A stretch of 64,000 bases of DNA from Paenibacillus radicis (ex Gao et al. 2016) (GTDB lineage Bacteria; Bacillota; Bacilli; Paenibacillales; Paenibacillaceae), in the NCBI RefSeq assembly GCF_014641555.1, contig NZ_BMHY01000014.1, forward strand, positions 47,234 through 111,233. The letters run 5' to 3'. How positions within the stretch are numbered: position 1 is the stretch's first letter; the number at the start of each line of letters is the position of its first letter. Of the stretch, positions 1-7,453 are shown one piece after another. A program made the position numbers and the translations under genes. The notes below the pieces were generated by a model. That model saw nothing but the letters and a program-made list of their open reading frames with translations, did not search any database and had not been told where the DNA came from.

Positions 1-335
1 AAGCCCCGGCTTTGCAGTACTTCAGCGACAATCGCTTCGATTTCACTCATATGGTTTTGCAATGTTTCGCGAGCCTCTTCAATTGTTTGCGGGCCGGTTA
101 CCCAGCCGTTCATAGCATCTACTACGGCGTCGCGAACGACGCGTTTAACCGCCTGGTCAGCGGGAGTGTCCGAATTGGCTAAAATACGGAGACGAATCGA
201 CTCCTGTGGAATGGAACCACTGGCTACAGCAGCATCCGTTTGTTGAAGCTCCCAGCTCATAATCAATAGAATAAGGGCAAATACAATAAAACCATACGAC
301 CTGCGATAATAGAAACGGGAATAAGGGCGGGACAT
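1..335 (-). CDS. spoIIR: Stage II sporulation protein R, N-terminal part (gene cut by window edge)
   Basis: Reading the minus strand from an ATG at 335 gives MSRPYSRFYYRR, one hydrophobic segment (FIVFALILLIMSW, residues 18-30) and then ESIRLRILANSD and QAVKRVVRDAVVDAM, typical of SpoIIR. SpoIIR is made in the forespore under sigma-F, is exported, and triggers SpoIIGA processing of pro-sigma-E in the mother cell. About 111 residues are visible and the C-terminus lies outside the window. It lies downstream of prfA-prmC, the same order as in Bacillus, but a terminator at 477-505 separates it from prmC, fitting its own forespore promoter. Family and synteny agree, so I am confident. Confidence 0.9.
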   Translation of the reverse strand, partial: MSRPYSRFYYRRSYGFIVFALILLIMSWELQQTDAAVASGSIPQESIRLRILANSDTPADQAVKRVVRDAVVDAMNGWVTGPQTIEEARETLQNHMSEIEAIVAEVLQSRG

Positions 336-476
336 ACACACAAGCTCCTCTCGTGCACCCGTCGGTGCTTCAGCTTGCGTTCCGGAACGTATCTATCCGT
401 CAGTATGTCCCGCAATCCCACTCTATAAACCTCGTATCTCGCAAAAAGATTTACTCATGCTAGATTTAGAGAGAAT

Positions 477-505
477 AAAAAACCGAGCCCTCGCGGACCC
501 GGTTT
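477..505 (-). terminator. Intrinsic terminator after prmC and repeat array A
   Basis: On the minus strand AACCGGGTCC and a matching arm ending CTCGGTT enclose a short loop and are followed by TTTTTTATT. The terminator lies beyond the palindrome array at 587-770, so prmC transcripts would include the array before stopping. Confidence 0.75.
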
Positions 506-586
506 GTCATGCTATTAAAAAGTTCCGGACACTCTACTTTAAGCTCCTTAGGCCACAGAGCTAACTGGCGAACATTCATAGGATTA

Positions 587-770
587 CAAAATGCCAAAAT
601 ACATTTCATTTCCTCAACACAAGCCAAAAAACCGCATCAAAATGTAAATCTGCATGCTGATTGGGCCAAAACCGCCGATTTCAAGCTTTGACGATCAATC
701 AAAATGCACTTTTGCAGGCTGATGTGGAAAATGACCCTTTTTAAGCTAATCAAAATGTATTTTTGCAGGT
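587..770. repeat. Four-unit palindromic repeat array, locus A
   Basis: Four 22-bp units related to CAAAATGYA-n4-TGCATTTTG start at 587, 638, 700 and 751, so the spacings are 51, 62 and 51 bp. Left arms CAAAATG are intact in all four. Right arms are partly eroded (TGCATGCTG, TGCAGGCTG, TGCAGGTAA), and unit 1 is the most decayed. The array lies 12 bp past the prmC stop codon. The same arrangement recurs at 30876 and 53381. Open reading frames across it appear spurious because they only translate the repeat. Function is unknown. Confidence 0.85.
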
Positions 771-781
771 AATGAGAAACG

Positions 782-1720
782 CTAGAGCTGATCAGCATGG
801 CGGATCGCCAGTACATGCCGCTCAATGCCGGCATAGTCGGTAATAATCCGCACCTCGTCCCAAGCGCCGTACTGCTCAAGCAGCGCCGCGACGTCGCGGG
901 CTTGGCCCATGCCAAGCTCGAAGCCGACGATCCGCGGCACCTGCCGCAGCGCCGGCAGCTGCTCCACCATGCGGCGGTACGGGTCCAGCCCGTCCGCCCC
1001 GCCATCCAGCGCAAGGCGCGGCTCAAAGTCGCGCACCTCGCGCTGCAAGCCCGGGAGATCATCCGCCGGTATATACGGCGGATTCGACACCAGCACGTCG
1101 GCCGCCAGCCCGGCCGACGCAGAGCCTTCGGCGCCGACGGCAAACGGCGCCAGCAAGTCGCCCTGCACGAATGCAATCCGGCCCGCCGCCTCTTGGCGGG
1201 CCGCATTCATGCGGGCGACCTCCAGCGCGTCCGGCGAAAGATCGGACGCGCTTACGCGCCAGCGCGGACGCTGCGCCGCCAGCGTCACGGCGATGGCGCC
1301 GCTGCCAGTGCCGACATCCAGCACAGTCGGCACCGTATCGCCTTCAGGCGGCCATAAGCGATCGGCCGCCTCCAGCACCGCCTCGACGAGCAGCTCCGTC
1401 TCAGGGCGCGGGATCAAGACGGCCGGCGTTACCGTAAACGGCCGTCCATAAAACCACTGCTCGCCGATAATATATTGCACCGGCTCGCCCGCCGCCTTTC
1501 GGCTAACGGCTTGTACCCATGCCTCCGCCTTCTCTTGCGGGAACTGCTCAAAGCTCCAGTCGCGAAGCAAAACGGACCGCTCTACCTCCAGTACATGCAG
1601 AAGCAGCAGCTCCGCATTCGACCGGGATTCCTCCACGCCATGCCCCGCCAAAAACGAAGAAGCCTGCAAGCAGGCTTCCCGAATGGTATAGGACGGGGCG
1701 AAAAATTCAAATTCACTCAT
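782..1720 (-). CDS. prmC: Peptide chain release factor N5-glutamine methyltransferase
   Basis: This 312-residue SAM-dependent methyltransferase modifies the Gln of the GGQ motif in release factors, raising termination efficiency. An N-terminal helical release-factor-binding domain (residues 1-110) is followed by a Rossmann fold with motif I LDVGTGSGAIAVTLA near residue 137 and the catalytic NPPYIP motif near residue 213. Its substrate gene prfA lies 27 bp upstream on the same strand, as in most Firmicutes, so they are probably co-transcribed. The coding sequence is very GC-rich between about 850 and 1450 compared with its neighbours. Length is slightly above the usual 280-290. The ATG at 1720 follows a GGAG-rich stretch. 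Confidence 0.96.
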   Translation of the reverse strand: MSEFEFFAPSYTIREACLQASSFLAGHGVEESRSNAELLLLHVLEVERSVLLRDWSFEQFPQEKAEAWVQAVSRKAAGEPVQYIIGEQWFYGRPFTVTPAVLIPRPETELLVEAVLEAADRLWPPEGDTVPTVLDVGTGSGAIAVTLAAQRPRWRVSASDLSPDALEVARMNAARQEAAGRIAFVQGDLLAPFAVGAEGSASAGLAADVLVSNPPYIPADDLPGLQREVRDFEPRLALDGGADGLDPYRRMVEQLPALRQVPRIVGFELGMGQARDVAALLEQYGAWDEVRIITDYAGIERHVLAIRHADQL

Positions 1721-1747
1721 ATTTGAATATCTCCGCTCTCCTATGGT

Positions 1748-2818
1748 TTATACGAGTTCTTTGTCCATCATGTCCGCTTGCTCGGCAATCGTCAGCGACG
1801 ATACGATGTCGGCCATGTCGCCGTTCATCACCTGATCCAGCTTGTGCAGCGTCAGGCCGATGCGGTGATCGGTCACCCGGCTTTGCGGGAAGTTATACGT
1901 GCGAATGCGTTCGCTTCGGTCACCAGTGCCGACCTTGCTTTTCCGCTCGCCTGCGTATTTCGCTTCCTCTTCTTGACGACGAATATCAGAGATACGGGCG
2001 CGCAGCACTTGCAGCGCCTTCGCTTTATTGTCGTTTTGCGATTTACCGTCCTGACAAGTCGCCATAATACCAGTCGGCACGTGCAGTACGCGAACCGCCG
2101 ACTTGGTCGTATTAACGGATTGCCCGCCTGCGCCGCTGGAGCAGAACGTATCGATCCGGATATCCTTGTCGAGAATTTCTACATCCACCTCTTCAACCTC
2201 CGGCATAACCGAAACTGTTGAAGTTGATGTATGGATGCGTCCGCCGGATTCCGTTACCGGAATACGCTGTACGCGGTGCGCGCCGCTCTCGAACTTCAGC
2301 TTGCTGTAGGCGCCCTTACCGGTAATCATGAAGATTACCTCTTTAAAGCCGCCCAAGTCATTCTCGCTCAAATCCATCAGCTCTACGCGCCAGCCTTGAG
2401 AATCCGCAAACTTCGTGTACATCCGGTACAGTTCAGAAGCGAACAAAGCCGCTTCGTCGCCGCCCGCTGCGCCGCGAATCTCAACGATAACGTTCTTATC
2501 GTCGTTCGGATCTTTCGGCAGGAGCAAGATTTTGATCTTAGCGTCCAGCTCTTCTTTGCGATCAGACAGCTCTTCGATCTCCATCTTTACCATTTCGCGC
2601 ATTTCATCATCGAGCTTTTCGCCCTGCATTACTTTTGCGTCGTCCAATTGCGCCGACACTTGCTTATATTCGGTAAAAGCTTCATACGCCTCTTGTAAAT
2701 CCGATTGTTCCTTGGAATACTCCCGCAGACGCTTCGGATCGCTGGCTACGTCGGGATCGCACAGCAATTCGCTCAGCTTCTCGTAACGGTCGGCCAGTGC
2801 TTGTAAACGGTCCAACAC
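1748..2818 (-). CDS. prfA: Peptide chain release factor 1
   Basis: This 356-residue class I release factor recognises UAA and UAG and catalyses peptidyl-tRNA hydrolysis in the ribosome A site. The GGQ loop appears as GAGGQSVNTTKSAVRV near residue 230. The RF1 family N-terminal coiled coil is rich in Glu and Lys (residues 1-100). The C-terminus SERIRTYNFPQSRVTDHRI is typical of RF1. RF2 is excluded because there is no programmed frameshift and the length fits RF1. It is followed by prmC, which methylates this GGQ. Confidence 0.98.
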   Translation of the reverse strand: MLDRLQALADRYEKLSELLCDPDVASDPKRLREYSKEQSDLQEAYEAFTEYKQVSAQLDDAKVMQGEKLDDEMREMVKMEIEELSDRKEELDAKIKILLLPKDPNDDKNVIVEIRGAAGGDEAALFASELYRMYTKFADSQGWRVELMDLSENDLGGFKEVIFMITGKGAYSKLKFESGAHRVQRIPVTESGGRIHTSTSTVSVMPEVEEVDVEILDKDIRIDTFCSSGAGGQSVNTTKSAVRVLHVPTGIMATCQDGKSQNDNKAKALQVLRARISDIRRQEEEAKYAGERKSKVGTGDRSERIRTYNFPQSRVTDHRIGLTLHKLDQVMNGDMADIVSSLTIAEQADMMDKELV

Positions 2819-2968
2819 TTTTCGTCACCTCTGTTATTTTTCCGCATTAATATCCTTTATTATAACATAACGATCCAAAGGTTACGACTGGTGTATTTGC
2901 CTAACTGCATGTCAGAATCGCTCAGAAAGCGGTTTTTTTAAAGTTATCAAGCAAAAACGCCATAAAAA

Positions 2969-2993
2969 AGACGAACCGCAACCGGCTCGTCTT
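2969..2993 (-). terminator. Intrinsic terminator after ycnI
   Basis: On the minus strand the arms AAGACGA and TCGTCTT enclose a CCGG-containing loop and are followed by a run of T, 11 bp past the ycnI stop. Confidence 0.8.
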
Positions 2994-3003
2994 CAGCAAA
3001 ACT

Positions 3004-3645
3004 TTATTTTTTCTTTTTAGCAACTGCCGTAACGAGCGCTGCTGCGCCCAGAACAACCGCTACGATCGATAAAATAAGCGGCAATGGCGATTGACCATCA
3101 TCCTTCGCCTCGTCGCCTGCTGCGTGAGACGAGCCGCCGGCCCCATGACCGTCACCGCCGCCCGCTACCGCAGGAGTAACCTTTTGAACAGATGCCGGTT
3201 TGTCTGCACCGTCTCCGCCAATCCACTCAACAACACTGTTGTCGCTATAGGTTTGGTAAGCGCGCCATACAAGCTGAGTCGCATCTTCGTTGACTTTGCC
3301 GCTCAAACGGAATTCTGTGAATTCCGTCTCAGCCAGCCCTGGACCTTCAGCAGTCCAAGTTACACTTGCGATCGAGCCGTCAGCATTTTTCTCGATCTCA
3401 TGCTTCCAGCCCTGCTTCGGCTCGACGCGGGAAATCGCAGCGCCATCGGCTGCTTTCACTTGTACTTTTATCGTGTTAACGCCTTTTGTCTCACTAGGCA
3501 CGCGAACAGTGAACACCTGATACGAATTGGCCGGAACCTCCGGCGGCTGCACCGTCACATGGGCACTAGCCATTCCGACGAACAGGAACAGGCTAAGGCT
3601 CAAGCTGACCGATGCGGTCACAAACCACTTTTGCATTTTTTTCAT
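3004..3645 (-). CDS. ycnI: YcnI-like DUF1775 copper-associated membrane-anchored protein
   Basis: The product has an N-terminal signal peptide (MKKMQKWFVTASVSLSLSL onward) whose cleavage exposes HVTVQPPEV. This mature His N-terminus is characteristic of YcnI/DUF1775 proteins, which bind Cu(II) through the N-terminal histidine. A beta-rich domain spans residues 30-165. A Gly/His/Ser linker and a C-terminal membrane helix (LILSIVAVVLGAAALVTAV) with a Lys tail then anchor it outside the membrane. I chose the ATG at 3645 over a TTG at 3657 because the GGAAGGG site sits 12 bp before it but directly abuts the TTG. It lies downstream of the CopC-CopD fusion gene but has its own promoter-like element at 3694-3738. 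Confidence 0.88.
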   Translation of the reverse strand: MKKMQKWFVTASVSLSLSLFLFVGMASAHVTVQPPEVPANSYQVFTVRVPSETKGVNTIKVQVKAADGAAISRVEPKQGWKHEIEKNADGSIASVTWTAEGPGLAETEFTEFRLSGKVNEDATQLVWRAYQTYSDNSVVEWIGGDGADKPASVQKVTPAVAGGGDGHGAGGSSHAAGDEAKDDGQSPLPLILSIVAVVLGAAALVTAVAKKKK

Positions 3646-3693
3646 TACTCTGCACAACCCTTCCCGGTTATTAATCTTTATCTCTCGTTCCCC

Positions 3694-3738
3694 AGTATAA
3701 GGATAGCTGAGTTCTCAGTCATGACTCGATAGAGCTAT
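3694..3738 (-). promoter_or_regulatory. Putative ycnI promoter with 19-bp element shared with copCD
   Basis: On the minus strand the 19-mer ATAGCTCTATCGAGTCATG (3738-3720) is followed after exactly 19 nt by TTATACT (3700-3694), a good -10 box. The same 19-mer with one substitution, the same gap and the same TTATACT occur upstream of copCD at 5592-5548. The 19-mer overlaps the expected -35 position, suggesting a regulator-binding site. The regulator is unknown. Confidence 0.65.
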
Positions 3739-3792
3739 GACTGGTGAAAAAAATGTGTCCGAATCACCGCTGATGTCTCCGCCTATATTCGT

Positions 3793-5445
3793 CTAATAGT
3801 TCACAAAATCCAATCGCTTCACCATTTCGATATCATCCTGAGTCATGACTCGAATTTCTGCTTTCCACTTCGAGGCATACGGAAGGAAAGCTCCGGTTGC
3901 CTGATACGAAGTTCTCGCGTAGCCCGGATAGGAATCGTAGGACTCGTCATCAAAAGGGGCAAGCGGCACGTCCAGCGGCGCCTCCTCACTGCCTTGCGGA
4001 TGCAGGCGAAGCACAACGGCTTTCGGCTCTCCGGCCGCTTCCGGCAGCCAGATTTGCAGCTTCGCTTCATTTTCGCCGCCCGGTACGTTTGGTGTAATAC
4101 TGAGCGTATAATGCATATCCTCGCCCATTTCGTGATGCCTGATTGGCTCATTCGCCGGCAACGGGCTAATGTAGGTGAAGATCGCGGCGATCGCCACGAT
4201 AACGAGCATTAGACCCAGATCGACACGAAGCAACCGGCCGTCTGGAATACCGCTTTTGCTCATTCGAATGCGAAGCCAAGCGCCTGTTCCGATAACGAGC
4301 AACGTAAGCCCTGATTTAATAGCCAGCATTATTCCCCATGGCGTCAGCCACAAGTAGGAAAACTTAGGCAGGAAAAGCGTCATCATCAGAATACCGCTGA
4401 CGACGAGCGCAACAAGAGAGATGAGTGCTCCCTTTGAAAAGCTCGCCCCGAACCGTCCCGCTTCCTTCCGGTCTTCAAACCAGAGGACCACAAGCGCCAA
4501 TAAACCGCCGGCCCATATTGCTGCTGCGACCAAATGGATCCAATCGGCTGCAAGCGTCAGGATCTTAAGGTCATTGGCAGCAGGATGACCAATTAAGCTT
4601 TCTATAGCCAGTATAATAACCGCCCATAACAGCTTCACATACATAGGTGCCCGTTGAATAACGAAACCGGCAAGCACAACGACGATAAGCTCCAGCCATG
4701 CGCGGCCGGTAGCTGTTCCGGTAAACAGCTCTCCCCATGCGCTGAAAGGCTGACCGGCCATAATTTCTTTGGCTTGAATGAAGATGTGCAGCAGCAGTGA
4801 AATTAACAGCACCCTCAGTGAGAGGAGCAGCAATCGGCGGTGTACGCCGCTGACGGACTCACTAGGATTGCGGTATAAGGCCGACCAAATCATTAATCCC
4901 GCCGCAATTAGCAGGGACAGATAGTAAACAATACGCACAGTGAACAGCAGCCAATTGTCGCTAGATAGTCCATGCGAGCCGGAACTGCCGCCAGCGTCGT
5001 CATTAAAGGTGGAACCATCCTTCCATTCCGGGGGGTTGCCCACTACGAATACATAGGAACCGCTGACCGGATGACCATCCTCCGACACGATATGGAAGGA
5101 CGCGGTATAGACCCCTTCCTGCAGGGACGGCAGCGCCAGCTTCAGCGTTGTCCGATCTTCATTGAGCGTCGGTTTGTCAGAGGTCACTTTCCGCTTCTGA
5201 GAATCCAGCACCTGCAATGAACCGGCACTCGGTTCAATAGCCTCGCTGAAGCTGAGCTCGACAAAAGGCGGCGATTCCTTCAGTTTCGCATTCGCCTCGG
5301 GGACCCGCTTCTCCAGCGAAGCATGAGCCGAGGCAACTGGCATAAGGGACGGCAGCAAGCCGACCATCCAAATGACGGCAAAAACGAGAAGCACAATTTG
5401 AGGAAGCCTTCTTTTCTGTTTCCTGAGTTGTATCTGTTGTTGCAT
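3793..5445 (-). CDS. ycnJ: CopC-CopD fusion copper transport protein (YcnJ-like)
   Basis: This 550-residue protein is expected to take copper into the cell. A signal/anchor sequence at residues 15-40 precedes a CopC domain beginning at HASLEKRVPEANAKLKESP (mature N-terminal His) and containing the VSEDGHPVSGSYVF motif (about residues 115-135). After a Ser/Gly linker comes a CopD domain of about eight membrane helices (residues 165-430) with conserved HPAAND and DWIHLVAAAIWAGG. A C-terminal extracytoplasmic beta-like domain with an EDMHYTLSI stretch follows. Length matches YcnJ of Bacillus. The pairing with ycnI downstream supports copper acquisition rather than efflux. No ycnK or csoR gene is seen nearby. 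Confidence 0.9.
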   Translation of the reverse strand: MQQQIQLRKQKRRLPQIVLLVFAVIWMVGLLPSLMPVASAHASLEKRVPEANAKLKESPPFVELSFSEAIEPSAGSLQVLDSQKRKVTSDKPTLNEDRTTLKLALPSLQEGVYTASFHIVSEDGHPVSGSYVFVVGNPPEWKDGSTFNDDAGGSSGSHGLSSDNWLLFTVRIVYYLSLLIAAGLMIWSALYRNPSESVSGVHRRLLLLSLRVLLISLLLHIFIQAKEIMAGQPFSAWGELFTGTATGRAWLELIVVVLAGFVIQRAPMYVKLLWAVIILAIESLIGHPAANDLKILTLAADWIHLVAAAIWAGGLLALVVLWFEDRKEAGRFGASFSKGALISLVALVVSGILMMTLFLPKFSYLWLTPWGIMLAIKSGLTLLVIGTGAWLRIRMSKSGIPDGRLLRVDLGLMLVIVAIAAIFTYISPLPANEPIRHHEMGEDMHYTLSITPNVPGGENEAKLQIWLPEAAGEPKAVVLRLHPQGSEEAPLDVPLAPFDDESYDSYPGYARTSYQATGAFLPYASKWKAEIRVMTQDDIEMVKRLDFVNY

Positions 5446-5547
5446 ACGGCAATCACTTCCTTCATTTCTTTCGCGGGTAAGCGCGTTGCAATACGTTAAA
5501 TACGATATCTTTTACACACAGGCAAAGGGTCATCTTTTTCGCCATCA

Positions 5548-5592
5548 AGTATAATGCTCCGCGCTAAATTTGGCATGACTCGAAAGAGCTAT
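5548..5592 (-). promoter_or_regulatory. Putative copCD promoter with shared 19-bp element
   Basis: The minus strand carries ATAGCTCTTTCGAGTCATG (5592-5574), then 19 nt, then TTATACT (5554-5548). This is the same architecture as the ycnI promoter at 3738-3694 and suggests both genes answer to one regulator. Confidence 0.65.
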
Positions 5593-5644
5593 AGAGAGCG
5601 GAAAATGCGATTCTCCTTTCCATGGAGGAATTTCGGGTACGAAA

Positions 5645-5668
5645 AAGAAGACCACAAAGGGTCTTCTT
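5645..5668 (-). terminator. Intrinsic terminator after ychF
   Basis: The arms AAGAAGACC and GGTCTTCTT enclose a 6-nt loop. On the minus strand the hairpin is followed by TTTTTC, 16 bp past the ychF stop. Confidence 0.85.
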
Positions 5669-5683
5669 CGTTATAGCTCTATT

Positions 5684-6784
5684 CTAGACGTTGAAACGGA
5701 AATGCATAACGTCCCCGTCTTTCACGACGTACTCTTTTCCCTCAAGGCGAAGCTGTCCGCGCTCGCGCGCAACAGCCATCGATCCTGCAGCAGAGAGATC
5801 ATCAAAGGATACAACCTCGGCACGGATAAAGCCGCGTTCGAAGTCCGTATGAATGACGCCTGCTGCTTGAGGCGCTTTCGTGCCTTGACGGATCGTCCAA
5901 GCGCGAACCTCTTGCACCCCTGCCGTGAAGTACGTGTACAAGCCAAGCAGCTTGTACGCCGCAGCGATCAGACGGTTCAAGCCGGATTCCTGCAAGCCCA
6001 GCTCCTCCAGGAACATCGCTTTGTCGTCGCCTTCCAGCTCGGCGATTTCTTCTTCTACACGCGCGCTGATCTGTACCACTTCCGCATTTTCCGCAGCGGC
6101 GAATTCACGCACTTTTTGTACGTACTCGTTGCTGCCCGTGTCAGCTACTTCAGCTTCGCTAACGTTAGCTGCATACAACACTGGCTTCATCGTAATGAGA
6201 TGAAGGTCGCGAATGAGCAGACGCTCATCGTCGCTCAGATCAAGGCTGCGAGCTGGCTTGTCTTCATAAAGAGCTGCTTTGACGCGTTCCAGCACTTCAA
6301 CCTCTTGAGCGATTTTTTTGTCGCCGCCTTTGAGGTTTTTACGGGAGCGTTCGATCTTCCGATCAACCGAATCAATATCGGCCAGAATCAGCTCCAGATT
6401 GATCGTCTGAATATCGCCCAGCGGATCGATTTTGCCATTAACGTGAGTGATGTTCTCGTCTTGGAAACAGCGAACGACGTGAACAATCGCGTCTACCTCG
6501 CGGATATGGGCCAGGAACTTATTTCCAAGTCCCTCGCCTTTGCTCGCGCCGGCAACCAGACCAGCGATATCGACAAATTCAAAAGCGGTAGGGACGATGC
6601 TTTTTGGCGTAACGAGCTCAACCAGTTTATCTAGACGCGGGTCCGGTACTTCCACGACGCCAACGTTTGGATCGATCGTACAGAAAGGATAGTTCGCGGA
6701 TTCAGCGCCCGCTTGCGTAATTGCATTAAACAAAGTCGATTTGCCGACGTTTGGCAGCCCGACGATTCCACATGAAAGTGGCAT
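5684..6784 (-). CDS. ychF: Redox-regulated ATPase/GTPase YchF (Obg family)
   Basis: The 366-residue TRAFAC-class P-loop protein binds ATP in preference to GTP and associates with ribosomes; its precise role is debated. The Walker A motif GLPNVGKSTLFNAITQ lies at residues 8-23, DIAGLV is the G3 motif near residue 71, and the G4-like sequence lacks the NKxD specificity motif, as in all YchF. A coiled coil follows. The C-terminal TGS-like domain ends with EYVVKDGDVMHFRFNV. Length and terminus match the family exactly. Confidence 0.97.
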   Translation of the reverse strand: MPLSCGIVGLPNVGKSTLFNAITQAGAESANYPFCTIDPNVGVVEVPDPRLDKLVELVTPKSIVPTAFEFVDIAGLVAGASKGEGLGNKFLAHIREVDAIVHVVRCFQDENITHVNGKIDPLGDIQTINLELILADIDSVDRKIERSRKNLKGGDKKIAQEVEVLERVKAALYEDKPARSLDLSDDERLLIRDLHLITMKPVLYAANVSEAEVADTGSNEYVQKVREFAAAENAEVVQISARVEEEIAELEGDDKAMFLEELGLQESGLNRLIAAAYKLLGLYTYFTAGVQEVRAWTIRQGTKAPQAAGVIHTDFERGFIRAEVVSFDDLSAAGSMAVARERGQLRLEGKEYVVKDGDVMHFRFNV

Positions 6785-7095
6785 TATTGAACAGCTCCTT
6801 AATATAAATATTTCTGTCGCTATTATACCTGATGCCTATATACATTGAAAGCCTAATCCAATACTGTACATTAAATTGAGTATTTATAAAGTACATGCAG
6901 GTGCATATACGCTTGAAGACAATGGGAGTCTGTGAATACCTTTTTAACTCTGGCCCTTAGCCCGCATTTGACGCCGCCAGTTGATCTGGATGCGCACTTT
7001 CCAGGAGGCGGCGATGCGCCCGCTTCTATGTAATATGGAAGACTAGTAAAGTGGCTGAGTCTTATTCGACGCATATTAGCTCACACACCCCAAAA
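6785..7095. other. Intergenic stretch without recognisable gene
   Basis: The roughly 310 bp between ychF and the terminator of the toxin-immunity operon must contain the ychF promoter on its left side. I see no credible coding frame, repeat or RNA structure. It marks the boundary where base composition falls from about 50 percent GC to the AT-rich toxin island. Confidence 0.4.
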
Positions 7096-7132
7096 AGAAA
7101 CCTTGAAAGGCATGAAGCCAACCAAGGTTTCT
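7096..7132 (-). terminator. Intrinsic terminator of RHS toxin-immunity operon
   Basis: The arms GAAACCTTG (7097-7105) and CAAGGTTTC (7123-7131) enclose a 17-nt loop. On the minus strand the stem is followed by TTTTTGGGG. It lies 16 bp past the immunity gene stop. Confidence 0.85.
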
Positions 7133-7147
7133 CTAATTACTAAAAAA

Positions 7148-7453
7148 CTAATTTCTCTCTATGCTTGAAGCCCACTGTCTAAAATAATTTAATATTTCTT
7201 CTAAGTTCCCCACTCCTCCTGCACCATAGAACATTCCATCCCTTACTTCACAGTAATACCAATCTTCTTCATCTCTTTCGCCTTTAATTATTTCAAAATG
7301 CTCATTCTCAAGACAAGTCTCCACTAAATCAATCTTCACAGTCCAACCAGGATTGTCAATTGTATCAATTTTAACTCCATACATATGTTCCCAATCGCCA
7401 TTACAGTTTTCGAAATACCAATTTTGAATCCACTTTAATATGTCCATCTTCAT
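7148..7453 (-). CDS. Immunity protein, Imm53 family
   Basis: The 101-residue acidic soluble protein matches my recollection of Imm53: MDILKWIQNWYFENCNGDWE, then KIDTIDNPGWTVKIDL and WYYCEVRDGMFYGAGGVGN. Such proteins neutralise the toxin domain encoded immediately upstream. Its start ATG overlaps the RHS stop as ATGA (7450-7453), implying translational coupling so that toxin is always made with its antidote. There is no signal peptide, fitting protection of the producer's cytoplasm. The family assignment is from memory. The toxin-immunity role follows from the overlap and position. Confidence 0.85.
   Translation of the reverse strand: MKMDILKWIQNWYFENCNGDWEHMYGVKIDTIDNPGWTVKIDLVETCLENEHFEIIKGERDEEDWYYCEVRDGMFYGAGGVGNLEEILNYFRQWASSIERN

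Noticed and set aside
587..770. Possible CRISPR array
   Set aside because: Only four degenerate palindromic units, two spacer lengths alternating in a fixed order at three loci, and no cas genes.
637..1206. Minus-strand frame of 189 codons overlapping the end of prmC and locus A
   Set aside because: Shadow of the GC-rich prmC gene in another frame, extended by translation of the palindrome units (SLQKCILIDRQ-like peptides). No ribosome binding site.
6871..7074. Minus-strand frame of 67 codons between ychF and the immunity gene
   Set aside because: No ribosome binding site, no hydrophobic or domain pattern, odd composition.
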